DNA of 25,699 nt. Source: a virus. Position numbers and translations under genes: made by a program. Of the stretch, positions 1-7,398 are shown in pieces. The stretch's first letter is position 1; each line of letters starts with the position of its first letter. The notes below the pieces were generated by a model, which was not told the origin of the DNA, made no database searches, and saw nothing but the letters and a program-made list of their open reading frames with translations. Where the stretch lies: positions 1 to 25,699 of IMG/VR virus record IMGVR_UViG_3300042898_000881. One strand, 5' to 3'.

Positions 1-2
1 AA

Positions 3-986
3 ACAGACAAGGTTTTAGTTACAGGAGCAAGTGGATTTATAGGTTCACATTTATTAAGGTTATTACATGAAAAGGGTTATAGAAACCTTCGTTCAACATC
101 GTTCAGTAGAGATTTAAGAAACGATTTCGAAGGAACATCAGAAGTAGAACACATAAAGGGGGATTTACAAAATGCAGAGTTTTGTGAGTTAATTAGTAAA
201 GATGTAGATGTAGTATTTCATTGTGCAGCAAACACATCAAATGCATTGGATACCAAATTTAATCCATTATTACACGTTACTCCAAATGTTGAAATGAATG
301 TAAACTTAATGGAACAAAGTTGGAAAAACAAAGTTAGAAAGTTTTTATTTATATCATCTAACACAACCTATCCTGATATGGGAACTGAGTTTTGTACCGA
401 AGATATTAATGTACATGCTACACCTATGTTACCGGTTTACAAAGCAGTTGGTGGTATGAAAAGATATGGTGAAATGTTATGTGATTTCTTTTCTAATCAG
501 ATTCACGAACCAATGCAATGTTTGATTGTTAGGCCGTCAAACGCATTTGGCCCTAATGATAAATTTGATTTTGAAAAATGTCACGTTACTCCTGCAAACA
601 TCCGTAAGGTAGCAGATGGTTTAAATCCAATCCCAGTTTGGGGCGATGGAACAGAAGTAAGAGATTTACTACACGTTGAAGATATGGCAGATGGTTTTAT
701 CTTTGTAGCAGAAAACAACGACACATATGATATCTTCAATGTATGTTATGGTGAAGGGTTTACAGTAAACGAAACACTTGCAACAATTAAAGAATTGGAT
801 AACAATAAAAATCCAATTGAATATGTAAATAACAAAGCTCCTATGATTCCTATTAGATTGTTATCTTCTAAAAAGATTAATGATTTGGGATGGAAACCAA
901 AGAGAAATTTAAAAGAAGCTTTAAAAGAAACCATTGAGTGGTATAAAGCAAATAAGCATTTATATAATCTAAATTCAAAACCATAA
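3..986 (+). CDS. NAD-dependent epimerase/dehydratase (extended SDR), 5'-truncated by window edge
   Basis: The reading frame is open from the first full codon at base 3, so the start lies upstream of the window. The visible product begins almost at once with the Rossmann glycine motif TGASGFIGSH, which binds NAD(P). It continues with VFHCAANTS, a central segment VYKAVGGMKRYGEML, the substrate-loop segment IVRPSNAFGPND and RDLLHVEDMADGF, all typical of nucleotide-sugar epimerases/dehydratases of the extended SDR family. The usual YxxxK catalytic pair is not spaced normally: the nearest tyrosine is seven residues before the lysine. Such enzymes convert NDP-sugars for glycan synthesis. The stop codon overlaps the next start by one base (TAATG), suggesting translational coupling. 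The exact substrate cannot be read from the sequence. Confidence 0.88.
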   Translation, partial: TDKVLVTGASGFIGSHLLRLLHEKGYRNLRSTSFSRDLRNDFEGTSEVEHIKGDLQNAEFCELISKDVDVVFHCAANTSNALDTKFNPLLHVTPNVEMNVNLMEQSWKNKVRKFLFISSNTTYPDMGTEFCTEDINVHATPMLPVYKAVGGMKRYGEMLCDFFSNQIHEPMQCLIVRPSNAFGPNDKFDFEKCHVTPANIRKVADGLNPIPVWGDGTEVRDLLHVEDMADGFIFVAENNDTYDIFNVCYGEGFTVNETLATIKELDNNKNPIEYVNNKAPMIPIRLLSSKKINDLGWKPKRNLKEALKETIEWYKANKHLYNLNSKP

Positions 987-1528
987 TGAGTACACCACAA
1001 ATGTCTCCATATAAAGATGAACTTACCAAAGCAATGACATTTCTTGCTGAAAAAGAAGATACTATTTTTATAGGACAACAAATAGTTTACGCAGGAAATC
1101 CAATGAGTACAACCTTAACGGAAGTACCAAAGGAAAAAATGATTGAAGTACCTGTTATGGAAGAAACACAAATGGGTATGAGTTTAGGACTTGCTATAAC
1201 TGGTAAATCGGTTATAACATTCTATCCTCGTTGGGACTTTTTAGTATCAGCTGCAAATCAATTAATAAATCATGCCGACAAATTTGAACATATGACTGAT
1301 AAAAAAGTCAATATAATCATTAGAGTTGGGGTTGGTAGTAAAGACCCATTAGACCCAGGAATTCAACATAGAAATGATTATACACAAGAATTTAAATCTA
1401 TATTACAGTTTACAAAAGTACATGAATTAAAAAATTCGGAAGATATTTATAACATATACACAAACGCATACAACGAAGGTGGTGTTCATATTATTGTTGA
1501 ATGGCCGGAGTTATATTATAAAAATTAA
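986..1528 (+). CDS. Stand-alone ThDP-binding pyrimidine (Pyr) domain, transketolase / PDH E1-beta-like
   Basis: This 180-residue protein resembles the N-terminal domain of pyruvate dehydrogenase E1-beta and related split transketolases. It has EVPVMEETQMGMSLGLAITG (Glu59/60 fits the glutamate that activates the ThDP pyrimidine ring), then ITFYPRWDFLVSAANQLINH and a central beta-strand, INIIIRVGVG-like. It lacks the C-terminal transketolase domain of E1-beta, and no pyrophosphate-binding (PP) domain with a GDG...N motif is visible here. A functional enzyme would need a partner, probably encoded just upstream of the window. It starts on the last base of the epimerase stop codon, so the two are probably co-translated. 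Context suggests a role in making an unusual sugar or acyl group, but the reaction is unknown. Confidence 0.8.
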   Translation: MSTPQMSPYKDELTKAMTFLAEKEDTIFIGQQIVYAGNPMSTTLTEVPKEKMIEVPVMEETQMGMSLGLAITGKSVITFYPRWDFLVSAANQLINHADKFEHMTDKKVNIIIRVGVGSKDPLDPGIQHRNDYTQEFKSILQFTKVHELKNSEDIYNIYTNAYNEGGVHIIVEWPELYYKN

Positions 1529-1533
1529 TTATT

Positions 1534-1662
1534 ATGTTGAAAAAATTACCTATCATTTCATTTTTCGTTAAAAAATACGAAGATTATAAAATGAAAAAAA
1601 AATTAAAGAAAAAACTAGAAGAACTTCGTAAAAGAGACCCATTTATTTACAAAAATTTTTAA
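1534..1662 (+). CDS. Small basic hypothetical protein (42 aa)
   Basis: A short ORF exactly fills the gap between the Pyr-domain gene and the glycosyltransferase-like gene. It starts with ATG five bases after the previous stop, and its TAA directly abuts the next ATG (TAAATG). The product is very lysine-rich with a central KMKKKLKKKLEELRKRD helix-like segment and an aromatic end (FIYKNF). Similar tiny basic proteins often accompany glycosyltransferase genes, but I do not recognise a family. The tight fit is the main support for it being real. Confidence 0.5.
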   Translation: MLKKLPIISFFVKKYEDYKMKKKLKKKLEELRKRDPFIYKNF

Positions 1663-3099
1663 ATGAACGATAAGATAATACTTGGATATGATGTAATGAC
1701 ATATAATGGTGAACAACCGAATTGTTTAAATCCAAAATTTTTAAATACAATATATAACGCTTCTGATTTTTATTTTTCGGACTCTCTTGAGTTTTTTGCA
1801 AAAAGATGGAATAACAATTGGGCACTTTACAATAGTAATATGTACAATGATTATGCAGAAAAAAAATCAATATATCAAATAGTAGAAGATAGAAAAAAAG
1901 GAATTCAATACGATTGGTTTTATATAATAGAACCATTTGCTAGCTTGGAAAACTTTTTTGGAAACGATGGATTTTATAATGAATTTTGTTTAAATAAAAT
2001 TTCAAAACCAGCATTAAATGAAATTTCAAATGGTAATGGTAAATTACTTATTAATTATGTCTGTGATGGTGGTACTGCATTTAAAGTTCAAAATTTCGAA
2101 AAATTTATAAAATTTACAAGAGATAATAATATACCGGATGAAAAAGTATATTTTGTGTTTGCAGATTTTAAATTAAAAGATAATCTTAAACAATTGGGTG
2201 TAAACTATAAAGTTATAGATTATAGTTACAACATGGTTGGTAAGGCACAAGAATTTAATAATACACTAACAAATCCAAATTATAGTTATTGGGGAGAAGG
2301 TTCATATGAACCACAATTTGGTACAATTGAACAGAGAAAAAATTCAGTAGTATCATCACAAGAATTTTTAGAAAGTTTAGGAACAGAAAAAAAAGATTTT
2401 TTATTATTAAATAGACATTGGAAATTACATAGATTACTCCTATTAAGTCAATTGCATAAATTGGGTATTGAAAAAAGTTTAGTTTCTTGGGATAAACAAT
2501 TTTCATTTCAATTAAACGAACCACAATTTTTAGTGCACGATGATAATACGGAATTTATAAAATTAATTACAGAAACCAGTTCATTGTTAGATATAGAAGA
2601 TTTAACAAAGATTGCAGGTTTTGGATTTGAAAATAAAGAAATATATTTAAACACATATTTGAGTATAGTTACAGAATCAATATTTTTTCAGGAACATACG
2701 GATTTTCCTAGTGGTTATTTGAGTGAAAAAGTTTGGAAACCAATAGGACATTGCCAACCATTCATTTTGGCAGGCCCATCAAAATCATTGGAACACATTA
2801 GAGAACGTTTTGGATATAAAACATTTCATCCATACATTGATGAGAGTTATGATATGGAGGATGATGATTTAACAAGATTAAAAATGATTCAAATAGAGAT
2901 AGATAAATTTGCAAATAAAACTAAAGAAGAAAAAGACCAATTTTTAAATGATGTTAAAGAAATATGTCTTTATAATCAAAATTTGTTTTTAGAATATGGT
3001 AAAAATAGTTATAGAGTATTATGCAATAACAAAGAAATGCAATTAATTTTGAATTTTTTATTAGATGGTAAGTTAGAAATCTTTAATAGTGTGATTTAG
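1663..3099 (+). CDS. Putative glycosyltransferase-like protein
   Basis: A 478-residue protein with no signal peptide or membrane segment. The C-terminal third carries the conserved pattern TESIFFQEH...FPSGYLSEKVWKPIGHCQPFILAGP (about residues 337-371), then GYKTFHPYIDESYD (384-397). This pattern (SEK.xKPI...PF...GP...GfkTF...DEsYD) recurs in phage and bacterial proteins with a GT-B-like C-terminal half similar to family 10 fucosyltransferases, where SEK residues contact the nucleotide-sugar donor. The N-terminal half is rich in aromatic residues and not recognised. Its place after an epimerase and a ThDP domain supports sugar transfer, perhaps onto virion proteins, phage DNA or host surface glycan. 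The family call rests on motif memory, so substrate and linkage are open. Confidence 0.55.
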   Translation: MNDKIILGYDVMTYNGEQPNCLNPKFLNTIYNASDFYFSDSLEFFAKRWNNNWALYNSNMYNDYAEKKSIYQIVEDRKKGIQYDWFYIIEPFASLENFFGNDGFYNEFCLNKISKPALNEISNGNGKLLINYVCDGGTAFKVQNFEKFIKFTRDNNIPDEKVYFVFADFKLKDNLKQLGVNYKVIDYSYNMVGKAQEFNNTLTNPNYSYWGEGSYEPQFGTIEQRKNSVVSSQEFLESLGTEKKDFLLLNRHWKLHRLLLLSQLHKLGIEKSLVSWDKQFSFQLNEPQFLVHDDNTEFIKLITETSSLLDIEDLTKIAGFGFENKEIYLNTYLSIVTESIFFQEHTDFPSGYLSEKVWKPIGHCQPFILAGPSKSLEHIRERFGYKTFHPYIDESYDMEDDDLTRLKMIQIEIDKFANKTKEEKDQFLNDVKEICLYNQNLFLEYGKNSYRVLCNNKEMQLILNFLLDGKLEIFNSVI

Positions 3100-3102
3100 T
3101 AA

Positions 3103-3110
3103 TATTTATA
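3103..3110 (+). promoter_or_regulatory. TATTTATA motif upstream of the three-domain enzyme gene
   Basis: The octamer TATTTATA lies in the 14-base gap and ends 3 bases before the ATG at 3114. The same octamer occurs in the gaps before the genes at 9039, 11855 and 20565. It is the reverse complement of the T4 late promoter core TATAAATA. Here it sits too near the start codon for an ordinary promoter of this gene, so its role is uncertain. Confidence 0.3.
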
Positions 3111-3113
3111 CAC

Positions 3114-6023
3114 ATGAATTTATTAACCGAAAAGGATAAACCAAAAATACAAGGTGAAATAGTAGTATACGCTGGTCGTTTTCAACCATTTCATAGAGGA
3201 CACAATGATGCTTACCAAAGATTAGTAGATGAATTTGGTTCTGCAAATGTTTATATTGCAACATCAAACGATACATCATCCGAAAAATCTCCATTCTCTT
3301 TTAGTGAGAAAAAAGAAATTGCAACTAAAATGTTTGGAATACCATCATCAAAATTTATAAAAGTAAATAATCCATATAGACCCGTTGAAATATTAAAAAA
3401 ATACGATGGCCAAACTATTGCATACATTGCAGCAGTAGGTGATAAAGACGCAAGTAGATTACAAGGTAAATATTTTAAACCATACAGAGGCAAAGCTGGA
3501 TATGGTTATGATGAAATTGGTTATACATATCCAATACCGGCTGAAAAGAATCCAATAAGTGGAACAGATGTTCGTAATGGATTGGGTAGTGGTGATGAAG
3601 AAAAAGCAAAAAAGTTTTTTTTAAAAGCATATCCAACATTTGACAAAGGAATTTTTAAAATGATAACAACAAAATTAAACGAAGGATTTCCTGGTGGTAT
3701 TGGTGTAGGACTAACATTGCCGGGTGGATATATCAATGGTGCACCAACTGGTTCAACTAATGAAAAATTTAACCCAATTCAAGAAATTGAAAACGATGTT
3801 AATACTTTTATAAATAAATATTTTAATGAAGGTATATCGGAATCAAAACAACAATCCATTCAGCATTTCGTAGAGTTTGCAACTAAAAGATTGAAATTAA
3901 AAGAATCACCAAAAATAAGTTTAGTAGCAGGTAGAGAATTTGCAGAAGTAAAAACAAGTTTAGGTGGATTCGACCCAGTATCAAAAGAAATATATGTTGC
4001 AACCGAAGGTAGATTGACTGCTGATATTTTAAGAACTCTTGCACATGAAATGGTTCATAGGAAACAAGATGAATTGGGACTGGTAAGAAATCCAATGAAA
4101 GATGGTGCGGATGGCTCTCCAATAGAAAACCAAGCACATGCCGTAGCAGGCATCTTAATGAGAGAATATGGTAGAGTTAATAAACAAATTTACAACGAAG
4201 ATATTAACATAGATGTTGATAAAGGTGATACCATCTTAATGGGTAAATTTAAAAATAAAAAAGTACAAGTTAAAGATATAGGAAAGGATGATTACGGAAT
4301 GCCAACTATAAATGGTAAGAAAGCTACTACTTTTAGATTAGGACAAAAAGGACAAAACATATATGAAATGGGTAATAAAGATGTCCATTTTATCAATATC
4401 ATAAAATTATATAGAAATGCAACATTCAGAAAAAGAATAAATGCATATCTTTTTGGTAGAGCAAATATGCCAGCAAATCCAAACGCAGTTGCAAGAGCAC
4501 TTCGTAATATGGGATATGATGAAATAACTCAAATGGAAAAGGAGTTAAATATTCAACCAGATTTGAATGAAGTTAGTAATGTTGCAATTGCAAATACCGC
4601 AGACGTTCCGGATGGTTCATTTATTCAAAAAGGTAAAAAAAGAAAATTAAATACCGATAAGAGTGAAGATTGGTATAAGAATGGTGGATATACACAAACT
4701 GAATTCCCGAAAGCAGATGCAATATTTGGTGATGAGGACGCTGAAGAAAGAATTGTAACATATAGTATACAAAATCTTCCTGATGTAGACTATGTAAAAA
4801 CAGATTTTATCAAAGAAGGTTTGTTGATGGAAGGTGGTGCATATGGACATATGTCACATCCGTTTGATGATATGGATTTAACCTTCGGAGATTTAAAAAA
4901 CATTATCACAAATGCACTTAATGGTGAATTGGGTATAGTAAGAGAAAAAACCGATGGCCAAGCTTTGGCAATAAGTTGGAAAAATGGTAGATTAATTGCA
5001 GCACGTAACAAAGGGCATTTATCAAATGCAGGTGCAAGTGCATTGGGAATAGAAGGCGTTGCATCTAAATTTCAAGGAAGAGGAGGGTTAACAGATGCAT
5101 ATAATTTTGCTATGAGAGATTTGTCTGCTGCAATATCATCTTTATCTCAAAAACAAAGAGAAAAAATATTTGACGAAGGTAAAAACTTTATGAACATTGA
5201 AGTTATATGGCCAACATCGGTGAATGTAATTCCTTATGGACAAGCTTTATTGGTATTTCACAATTGTATACAATATAATGAAAAGGGTGTTGCAATAGGA
5301 CAAGTAGATGGTGCAGAAAACATATTGGCAGGAATGATTAAAAGAGTTAATGCAGACGTTCAATCAAAATATACAATTCAAGGACCACCAATTACAAATA
5401 TACCAAAAAGTGATAATTTAAGTTCTAAACAGGGTAGATATCTTTCTAAATTAAATAAATTACAAAATGAATTTGGTTTAAAAGATTCAGACAATGTTGC
5501 AGATTATCATCAAAGCTGGTGGGATTGGTGGATTGAGTCAAATTCACCAACTAAAATTGATAAACTTACAAAAGAAGCATTGATTAGAAGATGGGCATTT
5601 GGTGAAAAATCATTTCGTTTAAATACAATATCTAATCTAGAATTACAAAAATGGGCAACTCAAAATGATAAAGTAAATGTTGCAAAACAACAAAAAGATA
5701 ACATTAAACCATTTGAAGAACTATTTTTAGGAGTAGGTGCAGATGTTTTAGAATTTGTAGGAAGTGTTTTGACTGTTCATCCTGACAACGCAATACGTGC
5801 AATGAAATCTAAATTAAAATCTGTGGCAGCACAGGTTAGAAATAGTGGCAGCCCTGCACAAATTCAAAAATTAAAAACAGAATTAGAAAGATTAAATCAA
5901 TTGGGTGGTATAGAAAAAATAGTTGCAAATGAAGGTTTGGTTTTTGTTTATAATGGAAAAACATATAAACTTACAGGTACGTTTGCACCATTAAATCAGA
6001 TACTTGGTATTTTTTACTCATAA
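3114..6023 (+). CDS. Three-domain protein: NMN adenylyltransferase-like, zincin-like and ligase-like nucleotidyltransferase domains
   Basis: The 969-residue product has three recognisable parts. Residues 16-180 carry YAGRFQPFHRGH (the HxGH-type nucleotide-binding motif of cytidylyltransferase/NMNAT folds) and ISGTDVR (148-154, the ISSTxxR motif). Residues 240-350 contain LAHEMVHRKQDE (HExxH at 311-315), a zinc-metalloprotease signature, with downstream acidic or His candidates in ENQAH (338-342) as third ligand. Residues 575-969 carry VREKTDGQALAI (KTDG at 612-615, the lysine-adenylation motif I of ligases), MNIEVIWP (about 693-700), ANEGLVFVY (motif IV-like, 938-946) and YKLTG (motif V-like, 951-955). 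It could handle nicotinamide nucleotides and adenylate or ligate a nucleic acid, but activity is inferred. The ATG has no Shine-Dalgarno sequence. Confidence 0.75.
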   Translation: MNLLTEKDKPKIQGEIVVYAGRFQPFHRGHNDAYQRLVDEFGSANVYIATSNDTSSEKSPFSFSEKKEIATKMFGIPSSKFIKVNNPYRPVEILKKYDGQTIAYIAAVGDKDASRLQGKYFKPYRGKAGYGYDEIGYTYPIPAEKNPISGTDVRNGLGSGDEEKAKKFFLKAYPTFDKGIFKMITTKLNEGFPGGIGVGLTLPGGYINGAPTGSTNEKFNPIQEIENDVNTFINKYFNEGISESKQQSIQHFVEFATKRLKLKESPKISLVAGREFAEVKTSLGGFDPVSKEIYVATEGRLTADILRTLAHEMVHRKQDELGLVRNPMKDGADGSPIENQAHAVAGILMREYGRVNKQIYNEDINIDVDKGDTILMGKFKNKKVQVKDIGKDDYGMPTINGKKATTFRLGQKGQNIYEMGNKDVHFINIIKLYRNATFRKRINAYLFGRANMPANPNAVARALRNMGYDEITQMEKELNIQPDLNEVSNVAIANTADVPDGSFIQKGKKRKLNTDKSEDWYKNGGYTQTEFPKADAIFGDEDAEERIVTYSIQNLPDVDYVKTDFIKEGLLMEGGAYGHMSHPFDDMDLTFGDLKNIITNALNGELGIVREKTDGQALAISWKNGRLIAARNKGHLSNAGASALGIEGVASKFQGRGGLTDAYNFAMRDLSAAISSLSQKQREKIFDEGKNFMNIEVIWPTSVNVIPYGQALLVFHNCIQYNEKGVAIGQVDGAENILAGMIKRVNADVQSKYTIQGPPITNIPKSDNLSSKQGRYLSKLNKLQNEFGLKDSDNVADYHQSWWDWWIESNSPTKIDKLTKEALIRRWAFGEKSFRLNTISNLELQKWATQNDKVNVAKQQKDNIKPFEELFLGVGADVLEFVGSVLTVHPDNAIRAMKSKLKSVAAQVRNSGSPAQIQKLKTELERLNQLGGIEKIVANEGLVFVYNGKTYKLTGTFAPLNQILGIFYS

Positions 6024-6070
6024 TTTGATATATATTATAATAATAAACAGTTACAAAAAGAAAGATTAGT

Positions 6071-6739
6071 ATGGCAAAAAGAAAAAGTTTTGATGAGAAA
6101 TCAAAAGGGATGCACAAATCTCGTAAACTCATTATAGACACGGTTTTTGGAAGACAAGATAATACTCAAAGAGTGTTTGGTTACGAAAAAGAAGTTGAAC
6201 AAAAAAGAGAAGTTGGAGAACGATGGGTTGATAAAGAAGGTAAAGAGTGGGAACAACAAAAAGGATTTGTTTCCGCAGTAACTCAAATGGATGACATTAG
6301 AAAGTACTTAGATAAATTGAGTACATGTAGTAATACAGAATGTCAAACTACAAAATTATCAACAGCAGATAAAAAATTAATTCGTAAAACTGGAATGTGT
6401 GTAACTTGTTTGGCGAAATATGAAATAGAGTTAAAAAATGATGGTACATATCCATTTTATGAAGATTATAAAATAACTCTTAATAAATTGGGATTTGTTA
6501 GAGATATAAAAGCCCAATATGAAGAAGCATTACTGGGAATTAAACAACAAATAGAGCAAGTTACCGAAGATGGTAGAATTGAAAAGTGGACATGGGATGT
6601 TGATATTGAAAAAGTAAAACAGGATTTAAGAAAAGACATCGATGGAGCGTATGAGGCCATTGAATTATTAATAGAAAGAAAAAGGTTATTAGAAGAAAAA
6701 TTGGTTGAGTTAAATCATCCAGAATTAATTAAAAAATAA
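6071..6739 (+). CDS. Zinc-ribbon and coiled-coil protein of the packaging block; possible small-terminase equivalent
   Basis: A 222-residue protein with a basic start (MAKRKSFDEKSKGMHKSRK), a segment GERWVDKEGKEWEQQKGF, and four cysteines in a C-x4-C-x18-C-x2-C array (Cys86, 91, 110, 113) that look like a zinc ribbon. The last 80 residues are highly charged and helical, probably coiled coil. I recall similar proteins in other T4-like phages without a proven function. It lies two genes before the large terminase, near where T4 carries gp16, so a small-terminase or DNA-recognition role is possible. That is inference from position only. Upstream (6024-6070) is AT-rich with an AGAAAG purine stretch but no clear ribosome binding site. 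Confidence 0.7.
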   Translation: MAKRKSFDEKSKGMHKSRKLIIDTVFGRQDNTQRVFGYEKEVEQKREVGERWVDKEGKEWEQQKGFVSAVTQMDDIRKYLDKLSTCSNTECQTTKLSTADKKLIRKTGMCVTCLAKYEIELKNDGTYPFYEDYKITLNKLGFVRDIKAQYEEALLGIKQQIEQVTEDGRIEKWTWDVDIEKVKQDLRKDIDGAYEAIELLIERKRLLEEKLVELNHPELIKK

Positions 6740-6744
6740 AAATT

Positions 6745-7398
6745 ATGAAAAAATTATTGAATTTTAAAAACATTGCAATTGCAGCTTTAATCATTTTTAT
6801 ATTATTACAATGGTTTAACCCAGGTGATATTCTACCTGGTAAAAAAGTTTACATTGAAGGTAAAGCATACGAAGTTATTAAACATGAGATTGATACAATT
6901 GATATTGTAAAAACAAAAGTAGTAACTAAAAAAGGTGAAGATATTTATCACGAAACAATCGTTGAAAAAGAAGTACAAGTACAAGTTCCTGCAATCGTAG
7001 ATACTATGGCTTTATTAAAAGATTACTATTCAAAAGTATTATACAAAGATACATTGGTTTTACCTGATTCATTGGGTATCGTTTCTTTATTAGATACAAT
7101 TTCACAAAACAGAATATTGGGTAGAACATTTAATGCAAGTGTTAAACAAAGAACTATTAAAGAAACTATGATTGTTAAAGAATTACCAAAAACACAAGTA
7201 TATTATGGTTTAACTGGTGGATTTAACAAAGCAGATGTAGTTTCAAATGTAGGTGCAGGATTACTTATAAAAACTAAAAAAGACAAAATCTATAATTTAG
7301 GTGTTGGTGTTTCTAATAGAGTATCCGATGGAACCAATGGAACATTATCTCCATATATTGGTGGTGGTGTTTATTGGAAGCTTAAATTGAAAAAATAA
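6745..7398 (+). CDS. Membrane-anchored protein with beta-rich C-terminus (DUF6808-like)
   Basis: A 217-residue protein. Residues about 10-23 (IAIAALIIFILLQW) form one N-terminal membrane anchor after a lysine-containing start, so most of the chain would lie outside the cytoplasm. The middle (45-145) alternates valine, threonine and charged residues and has repeated KEV/VQV-type strands. The end (150-217) has alternating small and aromatic residues (YYGLTGGF, NLGVGVSNR, YIGGGVYWKLKLKK) like outer-membrane beta-hairpins. The overall layout recalls the DUF6808 family of Bacteroidota and their phages. It ends in the TAATG overlap that starts the large terminase. Candidate roles include a spanin-like lysis protein or an envelope-contact factor; neither is proven. 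Confidence 0.7.
   Translation: MKKLLNFKNIAIAALIIFILLQWFNPGDILPGKKVYIEGKAYEVIKHEIDTIDIVKTKVVTKKGEDIYHETIVEKEVQVQVPAIVDTMALLKDYYSKVLYKDTLVLPDSLGIVSLLDTISQNRILGRTFNASVKQRTIKETMIVKELPKTQVYYGLTGGFNKADVVSNVGAGLLIKTKKDKIYNLGVGVSNRVSDGTNGTLSPYIGGGVYWKLKLKK

Noticed and set aside
986-1528. Frameshifted or truncated transketolase
   Set aside because: The ORF ends cleanly at a domain boundary and the following bases hold another ORF with no transketolase C-domain in any frame, so a deliberate split subunit is more likely than a broken gene.
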